Positions 1-7,851 of a DNA stretch of 64,000 bases are shown one piece after another. Both the position numbers and the translations under genes were made by a program. This DNA comes from Thermoflexus hugenholtzii (lineage in GTDB: Bacteria; Chloroflexota; Anaerolineae; Thermoflexales; Thermoflexaceae): the NCBI RefSeq assembly GCF_018771565.1, contig NZ_CP076326.1, positions 3,169,785-3,233,784 on the forward strand, given 5' to 3'. Numbering within the stretch: the stretch's first letter is position 1; each line of letters begins with the position of its first letter. Below the pieces are notes generated by a model. The model searched no databases and was not told where the DNA came from. It saw nothing but the letters and a program-made list of their open reading frames with translations.

Positions 1-2069
1 ACGGCTGAGGGCGTCTGCCACGCCAGTTGCTGAACGCCTCTGTCGGTCTCCACGATCACCTCCGGCAGCCCCGTCCCCGCGGCTTCCACCTGCCAGGCCG
101 CCTGAACCCAGAGGCGATCCGGCCGGCCTGGCTCCGGGAAGATATCCGGTCCCTCTTGCCGATAGGACGTCCGGCGCATCCCCGCAAAGCGCTTCAGGAT
201 CAGATCCCCGCACCGCTGTCCGTCCTGGCTGTCGAGCCAGGTCGGGCGGGGGACGAGGGACACAGTTCCCAGCCGGACCACGTCCTCGCCGGTCTGGGTG
301 CGCAGGCGGGGCCATCCGTTAGACCCCGTCGGATAGGCTCCGGCGGTCACCGGATAAACCCCTGCCGGCAGCCAGGTGGGGACCTGGAGGGCACGCCAGA
401 AGGTGACGGAAGCTCCCGGCTGCATCGCCGGGGTAGGGATGGGCGGCTCTGCGTCGCTGCCGGTGATCCACCGGCCGGCGGGATCCAGCAGGTGGACAAA
501 CAGGGTGTAGGGCTGCGAGATAGGGGCGGTGGCGTGTAGCTGCAGGCCTACCCGCAGGATCCCCGGCGGGCCCTGGAGATCCAGGGCCGCCGCCTCGAGG
601 ACCAGCCCGCCCTCGAAGGAGACGGAGAGAGGCTGCCACGAAGGGGCCTCCGGCGGAGGGACGTAGCGCACGAGGGCGGCGTCCGCCGGCGCGGGCCATT
701 CTTTCTCCACTGTTCGGATCCAGCCGGCCAAGGCCCGCTCGAGGACCTCCCAGTTCCCACGATAGGCCGGGACGCCGAGGAGCCAGACGACCGGACGGTC
801 ACGGAGGGCCTCCCGCCAGCGGGCTTCCTCGTTGAGATCGAAGAGACGCCAGGGGCCGTCGGGCGCGTGCATCAGCAAGGCTTGGTAGTGCCAGGGGGCC
901 TGGACCACCACGACCTCCCCCGGAGCGACCCGTTCGAGGAGCGCCGTCACGACCTCCGCATACCAGGGATTGTTTTCGGGCAGAGCGGTGTAGGCGAGGA
1001 TGGTCCGGGAGAGGCCGATCAGCCCGAGCAGCCCGGCGCATCCGACGGCGAGGGCCCGGACCCGGCGAGGGGAGCGGGCCAGGATCAGGGCGAGGGCCAG
1101 AAGGAGCGGGGGCAGGGCCATCGCTGCGTAGCGCGCGGCGAAGAAGTTGTAGCGCCAGCCGACCAGAAGGAAGCCGGCCAGCGAGAGGCTTCCCGTCAGG
1201 AGCGGGAAACCCAAAGCGGGGAGCCCGCGGCGGATTGCGAAGATCAGCGCCCAAGCCAGGATGAGGAGCATTGCGCTGCCGGCCGCGATGGCGAAGCGGA
1301 TGTCCGCTGCCCATCCGCTCCAAAGGGTGAGCCAGAGGTTTTCCATCATCTCCAGCGGGCTGGGATGGATGCCGGGGTTCCCTTGATGGCGGATCACGAT
1401 GGCGAGGGCAGGGGCCAGGGCGAAGTAAGCCCATAGCGCGCCGGCCAGCCCGGGCAAGATCACACCGGGCCAGGCCGCCTGCCCGCGTCGACCCGCTCCG
1501 GGCCGTCGCAGGAGCCAGATGAAAGCGGCGGCGATCAGGAAGACCCCGTAGTAGAACGTGAAAAGCAGGGCGAGGCCTGCCAGCCCCCACGCCAGCCCGC
1601 GGGCAAGGGTTGGACGGCGGTCGGCTTTCGCGGCAAGCCAGAGGGTCAGGGCGCTCAGCATCAGCGTGAGGGGGTAAGCGCGCAGGAACATCATCAGGCC
1701 GGCCAGGAAGGGGTTGAAAGCCAGGAGGGCCAGGAGCAACATCCCGGCTCGTTTCCCCCCGAGCGAACAGGCCAGCCGGAACATCACCGGATAGAAGGGG
1801 AAGGCGAGGAGGAGACCGGTGAGGTAAAGCATGGGAACGGAGCGGAGGGAGGGGAGCTGCTGGATCCCCCAGAGGAGAACGGGGTAAAGGGGAGGCTGGC
1901 CGTCCAGGCGTAGCCCGGTGGCGATGAGGCCGGGGAAGTCATGGGTGCGAATGGCCCAGAGGACGTAGGCCTCATCGTTGTGGGCCGGGACAGGCCGCCA
2001 GAGGGCCAGGTCCAGGGCCCAGGCGACGAGGAGGAGGACGTGGATCATCCCGATGGGGGTGTGCCGCAT
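1..2069 (-). CDS. GT39-like membrane glycosyltransferase with C-terminal beta-rich domain (partial, C-terminus off the left edge)
   Basis: At least 689 residues are visible with no stop before the edge. The N-terminus has a hydrophobic helix and then an acidic first extracytoplasmic loop, NDEAYVLWAIRTH, followed by DGQPPLYPVLLWG. That arrangement is typical of polyprenyl-phosphate-sugar dependent GT-C enzymes (PMT/ArnT/GT39 superfamily). Several membrane helices follow. The last ~250 visible residues are soluble and contain the phrase YTLFVHLLDPAGR, a beta-sandwich pattern also found in the protein at 52372-54315. It probably transfers a sugar from a lipid-linked donor outside the membrane. 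The ATG at 2069 is preceded by GGAG and lies 13 bases after the upstream fragment's stop, so it is translationally coupled. The substrate cannot be told. Confidence 0.82.
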   Translation of the reverse strand, partial: MRHTPIGMIHVLLLVAWALDLALWRPVPAHNDEAYVLWAIRTHDFPGLIATGLRLDGQPPLYPVLLWGIQQLPSLRSVPMLYLTGLLLAFPFYPVMFRLACSLGGKRAGMLLLALLAFNPFLAGLMMFLRAYPLTLMLSALTLWLAAKADRRPTLARGLAWGLAGLALLFTFYYGVFLIAAAFIWLLRRPGAGRRGQAAWPGVILPGLAGALWAYFALAPALAIVIRHQGNPGIHPSPLEMMENLWLTLWSGWAADIRFAIAAGSAMLLILAWALIFAIRRGLPALGFPLLTGSLSLAGFLLVGWRYNFFAARYAAMALPPLLLALALILARSPRRVRALAVGCAGLLGLIGLSRTILAYTALPENNPWYAEVVTALLERVAPGEVVVVQAPWHYQALLMHAPDGPWRLFDLNEEARWREALRDRPVVWLLGVPAYRGNWEVLERALAGWIRTVEKEWPAPADAALVRYVPPPEAPSWQPLSVSFEGGLVLEAAALDLQGPPGILRVGLQLHATAPISQPYTLFVHLLDPAGRWITGSDAEPPIPTPAMQPGASVTFWRALQVPTWLPAGVYPVTAGAYPTGSNGWPRLRTQTGEDVVRLGTVSLVPRPTWLDSQDGQRCGDLILKRFAGMRRTSYRQEGPDIFPEPGRPDRLWVQAAWQVEAAGTGLPEVIVETDRGVQQLAWQTPSA

Positions 2070-2082
2070 CCGAAGGAACTCC

Positions 2083-2496
2083 TCAGGGCTGCGTTGGAGG
2101 GGTGGCGCGACGCCTCATCCTCCAGAGGGTGAGCGGCCACAGGAAGAATACGGTGAGGCCGCTGATCCATGCTCCGATGTAGAACGAGGTCGGCCGGAAC
2201 CGAAAGGCTATCTCGCTCTCCCCCGCGGGCAGATACACGGCCATCAGCACGCCGTCCGCGCGCCGCAACGGGGCAGGGCGGCCGTTGACCGTCACCGTCC
2301 ATCCGGGATACCACGGATCGCGGGTGATGAGTAACCCCGGGCGGCTCAGGCGCGCCCGATAGCGGACCTCGGTGGCGGTCCGGTGGAGGAGCTGGACCTC
2401 GTCCGGCTCCCCCGTGTCCGGGGCGCTCAGCGGCTCGGCGGGGCCCAGCACCACCGCCTCCTCCGCCGGGGAACCGTGTGCACCACCCGGGTGCAT
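2083..2496 (-). pseudogene. YfhO-type C-terminal domain fragment
   Basis: The 137-residue frame matches only the C-terminal end of YfhO-like membrane proteins, which are normally several hundred residues long. It has the conserved stretch SRPGLLITRDPWYPGW, then VNGRPAPLRRADGVLMAVYLPAG, a beta-domain phrase, and one final membrane helix followed by MRRR. The multi-helix N-terminal part expected for the family is absent; the chelatase gene ends 14 bases upstream instead. The first in-frame ATG is at 2496. The short A/T-rich gap contains the inverted repeat AACAA-TATG-TTGTT. The simplest reading is a remnant left by a deletion or rearrangement. A functional detached domain is possible, because it is still coupled to the downstream glycosyltransferase. 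Confidence 0.6.
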
Positions 2497-2510
2497 AACA
2501 ATATGTTGTT

Positions 2511-4553
2511 CTACCCCAGCGCCGACCGGACCGTGGAGTAGAGGGATTCGGCTTTCAGCTCGTGGAGGGTGTAGCAGGGGGCGCCCAGGTGATCGGCCAG
2601 GGCCTGGGCGAGGCCCTGATCGAAGGCCGCGTGCTCCATGTTGATGACCACACACGGGATCCCCCGCTCCCGGAAGAGATCGGCAATGCGATGAGCCTCC
2701 TCCTGCGGCGGCAGCTCGCTCATGGAGACGTTCCCCGCCCCATCGGTCAGCAAGATCATCAGCGGACGCACCTCCGGGCGCAGGAGCATCTCCCGGCAGA
2801 GCACCTCATACGCCAGAAGCAGGCCCGCCGACAGCGGCGTCTTGCCTCCCACCGGGATGTCCTCCAGCGCCTTCTTGGCTAGGTCCACGCTGGAGGTGGG
2901 CGGCAGCACCAGACGGGCCCGATCCTTCTGGAAAACGATCAGCCCCACCCGATCCCGCCGTTGATAGGCATCCGTCAACAGGGAGAGGATCGCCCCCTTG
3001 GTCGCCTCCATCCGCTCCGCCACCGCCATGCTCCACGAGGCGTCCACCACGAACAGGATCAGATTGGCCGCCCGGCGGACCCGCACCTTGCGATGGTAGT
3101 CCTCCGGATGAATGGCCAGGGCGGTCCGAGAGCGATCCCGCTCGATCTGATGGGGAGCGGCTGCCCGGAGGGTCGCATCGAAGGCCAGATCATCCGCTTG
3201 GCCCGGGGAGGGGCGCGCCCAGATGTAACGGCCCCGCTTGCGGGCGGAGCGGGTGACGCTGCGACGCCCCCCGACCCGTCGCTCCCGCCGATCCTTCGGG
3301 GTGTCCAGGCGCTTCACCCGAAACGTCTCCCCAATGGGGACCGGCTTCCCTCCCTCCCACCACACGCCTTCCTGGCGGGTGACGGTCTGGCGTTGCAACG
3401 GCGCGGATTCCTCCCCAACGGGCCGGCTCCGATCACGGAGCTCCCCGTCGGTGCGTTGGGCTTTTTTTGGGGTCCCTCCCTCCGGGGAGGAGGCGGGCTG
3501 AGAGGGGGCGTTGCCTTCAACCTGACGCCGGACCTGCTCCATGCGCTCGGCCAGCTGCTCCAGGGTGAGGTGCCCATCCTCGTCGAAGGGCCGGCGCTTG
3601 AGACGATGGGGCAACGCCAGCTCGGCCGCCAGCAGGATGTCCTCCTCGGTGATCTGATCCCGGCCCTTGAAGGCGGCATGGGCCCGCGCCGTCTTGAGGA
3701 TCACCAGGTCCGCCCGATGGCCGTCCACCCCCAGGCTGGAGACCAGCCCGGCGATCAGCAACAGATCCCGCGGGGTGTGCACCACATGGGGGAGCCGCTC
3801 CCGGGCGGCGGCGATCTCCTCCGAAAGCTGCCGCTCGTAAGGCTCCCACTCCGCCCGGAACCCCTCGGGGTCCTGCTCGAAGGCCAGGTTGCGCCGCAGG
3901 ATCTCCGCCCGCTGGGCGGGATCCCGCACCCCTTCCACGTTCACGCAGAGGGCGAAGCGGTCCAGCAGCTGCGGCCGCAGATCTCCCTCCTCGGGATTCA
4001 TGGTGCCCACGAGGATGAAGCGGGCCGGGTGCTGGAAGGAGATGCCCTCCCGCTCCACGACGTTCACCCCCATCGCCGCCGCGTCCAGCAAGACGTCCAC
4101 GATGTGATCGTCCAGCAGGTTCACCTCATCGACATACAGCAGGCCCCGGTTGGCCATGGCCAACACCCCGGGCTCAAAGCGGCGCTCCCCCTTCTGGATC
4201 GCCCGCTCGATGTCCAGAGTGCCCACCACGCGATCCTCCGTGGCGCTCACCGGCAGATCCACGAAGCGGGTTTTGCGCCGGGCCACCGGGAGGGTCTCGC
4301 CGCGCTCCACCCGCTCCCGGCAGAGGGTGCACCAGGTGGCGGGCTGGTGCGGGTCACAGGAGAAAGGGCAGTCCGCAACCACGTCGATCTCAGGCAGGAG
4401 AGCGGCCAGGGCGCGGGCGGCGGTAGACTTGGCGGTGCCCCGCTCCCCCCGGATCAGCACCCCGCCGATCTGGGGATAGATCGCACAGAGCACCAGGGCC
4501 CGCTTCATCCGTTCCTGGTCGACGATCGCCGTAAACGGGAAGACCACTCGCAT
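2511..4553 (-). CDS. Fused chelatase AAA+ ATPase / VWA protein (magnesium- or cobaltochelatase family, BchI-BchD type)
   Basis: The protein has 680 residues. Its N-terminal AAA+ module carries Walker A GERGTAKS at residues 36-43. A Cys cluster (DCPFSCDP...WCTLC) follows, as in the single-chain putative cobaltochelatase subunits, and then the BchI-type insert [21 protein letters not shown] Pro/Ser/basic linker leads to a C-terminal von Willebrand A domain with an intact MIDAS motif, [10 protein letters not shown], near residue 504 and TDGAG near 603. The family uses ATP hydrolysis to drive metal insertion into a tetrapyrrole together with a large CobN/BchH subunit. No such subunit lies in this window, so the metal and the partner are unknown. 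It is divergent from glgA and has its own promoter at 4626-4654. Confidence 0.88.
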   Translation of the reverse strand: MRVVFPFTAIVDQERMKRALVLCAIYPQIGGVLIRGERGTAKSTAARALAALLPEIDVVADCPFSCDPHQPATWCTLCRERVERGETLPVARRKTRFVDLPVSATEDRVVGTLDIERAIQKGERRFEPGVLAMANRGLLYVDEVNLLDDHIVDVLLDAAAMGVNVVEREGISFQHPARFILVGTMNPEEGDLRPQLLDRFALCVNVEGVRDPAQRAEILRRNLAFEQDPEGFRAEWEPYERQLSEEIAAARERLPHVVHTPRDLLLIAGLVSSLGVDGHRADLVILKTARAHAAFKGRDQITEEDILLAAELALPHRLKRRPFDEDGHLTLEQLAERMEQVRRQVEGNAPSQPASSPEGGTPKKAQRTDGELRDRSRPVGEESAPLQRQTVTRQEGVWWEGGKPVPIGETFRVKRLDTPKDRRERRVGGRRSVTRSARKRGRYIWARPSPGQADDLAFDATLRAAAPHQIERDRSRTALAIHPEDYHRKVRVRRAANLILFVVDASWSMAVAERMEATKGAILSLLTDAYQRRDRVGLIVFQKDRARLVLPPTSSVDLAKKALEDIPVGGKTPLSAGLLLAYEVLCREMLLRPEVRPLMILLTDGAGNVSMSELPPQEEAHRIADLFRERGIPCVVINMEHAAFDQGLAQALADHLGAPCYTLHELKAESLYSTVRSALG

Positions 4554-4625
4554 CGGGAACCCCCTTCGATCCGGATCCGATGGGCGGCGGCGGTGGCGAG
4601 GGCGGGGCCTTGACGGTTGCCTTTT

Positions 4626-4654
4626 ATTTTATTTCAAGCGCGGAATCCGTCCAA
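4626..4654 (-). promoter_or_regulatory. Promoter of the chelatase gene
   Basis: On the minus strand TTGGAC (4649-4654) and TAAAAT (4626-4631) are separated by exactly 17 bases. Transcription would start near 4619, giving a leader of about 65 bases before the ATG at 4553. It lies in the divergent gap between the chelatase and glgA; the rest of that 297-base gap shows only the glgA -10 element. Confidence 0.55.
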
Positions 4655-4784
4655 ATCGATCAGCTCCAGACGTTTCATGCCCGAAGGAGGGGGAGCAGGG
4701 TTTCCCGGCTCGCCGGGCAGGGGGCCGCGTTCGGCCCCACCGGGGCCGAGGGGAGCGGAAGCCCGCGGATCCGCTTATGGCTTG

Positions 4785-4793
4785 TGGCATAAT
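4785..4793 (+). promoter_or_regulatory. Extended -10 promoter element of glgA
   Basis: TG-G-CATAAT is an extended -10 element with no recognisable -35. The longer string GTGGCATAATC occurs again at 6272-6282 ahead of glgC, so the two glycogen genes may share a promoter type. Confidence 0.45.
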
Positions 4794-4850
4794 CAAAGCG
4801 GCAGAACCCTCCTTCGCGGGCCTCTCCCGCCCGCGCGCCGGGAGGCCGAC

Positions 4851-6287
4851 ATGCGCATCCTTTACGTGATCGCGGAGGCGGCTCCCTTCATCAAAGTCGG
4901 CGGACTGGCTGATGTCGGATATGGACTCCCCCGGGCGTTGCGGGCGATGGGCCACGACGTCCGGGTGGTCCTCCCCCGCTACCGGGCCATCCCGGGATCC
5001 GCTTACGACCTTCGCCCCCTGCGGCCTCCCCTCCCGGTCCCCCTGGGTCTCGCTGGGGAGATCCGGGTGGTCGAGGTTGAGGTGAGCGAGGCCACGGGAG
5101 TCCCCACCTATTTCCTCTGGGAGGAAGGGTATTTCGGCCGGGACCAGGTGTATGGATACCCGGATGACCCCCAGCGGTTCATCTTCTTCTGCCGGGCGGC
5201 CCTGGCCCTGCTGCGCCACCTCGACTGGCAGCCGGAGATCCTCCACGGCAACGACTGGCACACCGGCTTCCTGTTCCTCTGGCTGGCCACCGTCGGCCGG
5301 CGGGACCGCTTCTATCGTCCCATCGCCACGGTCTTCACCATCCACAACATGGCGTATCAGGGGATCACCGGGGACGCCCTGCTGGCCTTCGGGGGGATCT
5401 CCGAACATGTGGATCGACTGGAGGTGGAGCCCCCCGGCCACATCAACTGGCTGGCTCGGGGCATCGCCCATGCCGACGCGGTCAACACGGTGAGCCCCCG
5501 CTACGCCCGGGAGATCCTCACCCCGGAGTTCGGCTTCGGCCTGGAGCCCTTGCTCCGGCGACGGGCCGATCGCCTGGTCGGCATCCTGAACGGCCTGGAC
5601 CCGGAGGCCTGGGATCCAAGCACGGATCCGGCCCTGGCGGCCCGGTTCGACGCGGAGGCCCTGGAGCGGCGGGTGGAGAACAAGCGGGCCGTCCAGCATG
5701 CCTTCGGTTTGCCCGTGCGAGAGGAGATCCCGCTCTTCGCTTTCATCGGGCGCCTGATCGAACAGAAGGGCCTCCCCTTGCTCCTGGAGGCCGCCGAAGC
5801 CCTGTTCGCCCGCGGGATCCAGGTGGCGGTCCTGGGGACCGGGATGCCGGAATACGAGGAGGCCCTGGCGGCGTGGCCCGCTCGCTTCCCCGGACAGGCC
5901 GGGGTGCGGCTGGCCCACGACGAGCGCCTGGCCCGGCTGCTCTACGGGGGCGCGGATGTGTTCCTGATGCCCTCGAAATTCGAGCCCTGCGGCCTGGGCC
6001 AGATGATCGCCATGCGCTACGGTGCCCTCCCCCTGGTCCACGCAGTGGGCGGCCTGGCCGACACCGTCCAGGACATCGACGGAGAAGCCGGCACGGGCTT
6101 CGTGTTCTCGCCGTTCTCCGTGGAGGCCTTCCTCACCGCGGTGGACCGCGCCCTGGCCCTTTACGCGGATCGCCCGGCATGGCAGGCAGCCCAGCGGCGA
6201 GCCATGAGCCGGGATTTCTCCTGGTCCGCCTCCGCCCGGGCCTACGAGGACCTTTACCGGCGGGCTCTCGCGTGGCATAATCCCTAA
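4851..6287 (+). CDS. glgA: Glycogen synthase (GT5)
   Basis: The product has 478 residues, the usual bacterial GlgA length. It transfers glucose from ADP-glucose to the non-reducing end of an alpha-1,4-glucan in the cytosol. The N-terminus MRILYVIAEAAPFIKVGGLA holds the KxGGL ADP-glucose loop, with the Lys at residue 15. The C-terminal Rossmann half has PSKFEPCGLGQ with the catalytic Glu of GT5 enzymes. An open frame extends upstream to 4617, but the family N-terminus and a GGAGG-like site (GGGAGG) fix the start at 4851. glgC follows in the same direction, so the ADP-glucose producer and consumer are adjacent. Confidence 0.96.
   Translation: MRILYVIAEAAPFIKVGGLADVGYGLPRALRAMGHDVRVVLPRYRAIPGSAYDLRPLRPPLPVPLGLAGEIRVVEVEVSEATGVPTYFLWEEGYFGRDQVYGYPDDPQRFIFFCRAALALLRHLDWQPEILHGNDWHTGFLFLWLATVGRRDRFYRPIATVFTIHNMAYQGITGDALLAFGGISEHVDRLEVEPPGHINWLARGIAHADAVNTVSPRYAREILTPEFGFGLEPLLRRRADRLVGILNGLDPEAWDPSTDPALAARFDAEALERRVENKRAVQHAFGLPVREEIPLFAFIGRLIEQKGLPLLLEAAEALFARGIQVAVLGTGMPEYEEALAAWPARFPGQAGVRLAHDERLARLLYGGADVFLMPSKFEPCGLGQMIAMRYGALPLVHAVGGLADTVQDIDGEAGTGFVFSPFSVEAFLTAVDRALALYADRPAWQAAQRRAMSRDFSWSASARAYEDLYRRALAWHNP
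6273..6281 (+). promoter_or_regulatory. Extended -10 promoter element of glgC
   Basis: TG-G-CATAAT lies inside the last codons of glgA, 133 bases before the glgC start, and shares GTGGCATAATC with the glgA promoter. It would start a leader of about 125 bases that contains the structured element at 6320-6377. Confidence 0.4.
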
Positions 6288-6319
6288 TGCCGAAGAGGTT
6301 GATGGGCGGGAGAGAGCAG

Positions 6320-6377
6320 GTCGCTCCGGGCTGCAAACGAGGCGGTTGCCTCGCGTTGCGAGCGGGGAGATCGCGAC
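6320..6377 (+). promoter_or_regulatory. Structured leader RNA ahead of glgC
   Basis: An inner hairpin pairs GCAAACGAGGC (6333-6343) with GCCTCGCGTTGC (6348-6359) across a GGTT loop, with one mismatched position. An outer helix pairs GTCGCTCC (6320-6327) with GGAG...GCGAC (6366-6377). It matches no riboswitch class I recognise and no poly-T follows, so it is not an intrinsic terminator. It may affect RNA stability or glgC translation. Confidence 0.35.
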
Positions 6378-6413
6378 GGACTCCGGTCAGGATTCGGATC
6401 AAGGGGATGGGGG

Positions 6414-7676
6414 ATGCGCACGGTGGCGATGATCCTGGCGGGGGGCAAGGGCACCCGCCTGAGCATTCTCACCCAGAAGCGGGCCAAGCCCGCGGTTCCG
6501 TTCGCCGGGAAATACCGCATCATCGATTTCGCCCTCTCGAACTGCGTGAACTCCGGCATCTACCTGGTAGGCGTCTGCACTCAGTTCCGACCCCGCTCCC
6601 TCCACGAGCACATCGGCAGCGGCGCCCCGTGGGATCTCAACGGGCTCCACCGCGGGGTCTGGATCCTCACCCCCTATCTGGGGCGGGCGGACTCCGACTG
6701 GTATCAGGGGACGGCGGACGCGATCTATCAGAACCTGGATTTCATTGAGCACCATCGCCCCACTCACGTGCTGATCCTGGCCGGCGATCACGTTTACAAG
6801 ATGAACTACAACCCCATGCTCCGCCTCCACACGGAGAAGAACGCCGATCTCACCATCGCCGCCCTCCCCGTGCCCCTGGAGGAGGCCTCCCGCTTCGGCA
6901 TCCTGGAGACCGATGAGGAGGGACGGGTGATCCGTTTCGAGGAGAAGCCCATCCGTCCCCGGAGCACCCTGGCCTCCATGGGCATCTACGTCTTCCGGCC
7001 GGAGGTGCTGCGCGAGGTGCTCACGGAGGACGCCCGCAACCCGGAGAGCACCCACGACTTCGGCAAGGACATCATCCCCCGTATGATCGAGGCCTACCGG
7101 GTTTACGCTTATCGGTTCAGCGGCTACTGGGTGGACGTGGGGACGGTGCAGGCCTACTGGGAAGCCCACATGGACCTGCTGGCTGACAACCCGCCCCTGG
7201 ACCTCCACGACCGGGAGTGGGTGATCCACACCCGCAGCGAGGAGCGGCCGCCGGTCAACATCCGCACCGGCGCCCACGTCGCCCACAGCCTGATCTCCGA
7301 CGGCTGCATCATCGAGGGCACGGTGGAATACAGCGTCCTCTCCCCGGGCGTGCGGGTCAAACGCGGCGCCGTGGTCCGCTACTCGGTGATCATGACCGAC
7401 ACGGTCATCGAGCCCGGGGCGGTGGTAGACCGCTGCATCGTGGACAAGAATGTGGTGGTGGGCGCCGAGGCCCACCTGGGCTACGGGATGGATTACAGCC
7501 CCAACCGCCTGGGGGACCTCTCCTCCGGGCTGACCCTGGTGGGCAAGAACGCGATCATCCCCCCGAACGCCCGCATCGGCCGCAACTGCATCATCGCCGG
7601 CGACGTCACCCCCGAGGACTTCCCCGACCTCCACCTCCCCAGCGGGACCACCGTCGGGGTCATCGCCCCCCTGTGA
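6414..7676 (+). CDS. glgC: Glucose-1-phosphate adenylyltransferase
   Basis: The protein has 420 residues, the family length. It makes ADP-glucose and pyrophosphate from ATP and glucose-1-phosphate and is the committed step of glycogen synthesis. The N-terminal nucleotidyltransferase motif is AMILAGGKGTRLSILTQKRA. The sugar-phosphate site FEEKPIRP and the ILAGDHVYKM segment are intact. The C-terminal third is a left-handed beta-helix rich in hexapeptide repeats. Allosteric control by sugar phosphates is known for the family. The ATG at 6414 is preceded by a purine-rich GGGGATGGGG. A GH57 enzyme with a separate, operator-bearing promoter follows. Confidence 0.96.
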   Translation: MRTVAMILAGGKGTRLSILTQKRAKPAVPFAGKYRIIDFALSNCVNSGIYLVGVCTQFRPRSLHEHIGSGAPWDLNGLHRGVWILTPYLGRADSDWYQGTADAIYQNLDFIEHHRPTHVLILAGDHVYKMNYNPMLRLHTEKNADLTIAALPVPLEEASRFGILETDEEGRVIRFEEKPIRPRSTLASMGIYVFRPEVLREVLTEDARNPESTHDFGKDIIPRMIEAYRVYAYRFSGYWVDVGTVQAYWEAHMDLLADNPPLDLHDREWVIHTRSEERPPVNIRTGAHVAHSLISDGCIIEGTVEYSVLSPGVRVKRGAVVRYSVIMTDTVIEPGAVVDRCIVDKNVVVGAEAHLGYGMDYSPNRLGDLSSGLTLVGKNAIIPPNARIGRNCIIAGDVTPEDFPDLHLPSGTTVGVIAPL

Positions 7677-7692
7677 AACCTCCCCACCCCCT

Positions 7693-7721
7693 TTGACAAA
7701 CATCCCCGTCGGATTTAATCT
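7693..7721 (+). promoter_or_regulatory. Promoter of the GH57 gene
   Basis: A perfect -35 TTGACA (7693-7698) is followed after 17 bases by TAATCT (7716-7721). The predicted start near 7728 sits just ahead of the palindrome at 7733-7744. Confidence 0.65.
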
Positions 7722-7732
7722 ACTGCGCTTAG

Positions 7733-7744
7733 TAAAGCGCTTTA
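7733..7744 (+). promoter_or_regulatory. Palindromic operator (LacI/GalR type) of the GH57 gene
   Basis: TAAAGCGCTTTA is a perfect 12-base palindrome with a central CG, the usual form of LacI/GalR-family operators. It lies 11 bases after the -10 element, where a bound repressor would block transcription. The LacI-family gene of this window (20869) has a different palindrome, so the cognate regulator may be encoded elsewhere. Confidence 0.6.
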
Positions 7745-7851
7745 TCCATCTCATTCCGATCGGGATTTGGGCTTTCCGGGTCGAGGCGGCATAGGCGGCC
7801 TGCATCGCGCCTCTGAGCGGCGAGCCTGTCCCGGTGGTGGAGGGATGCGGG

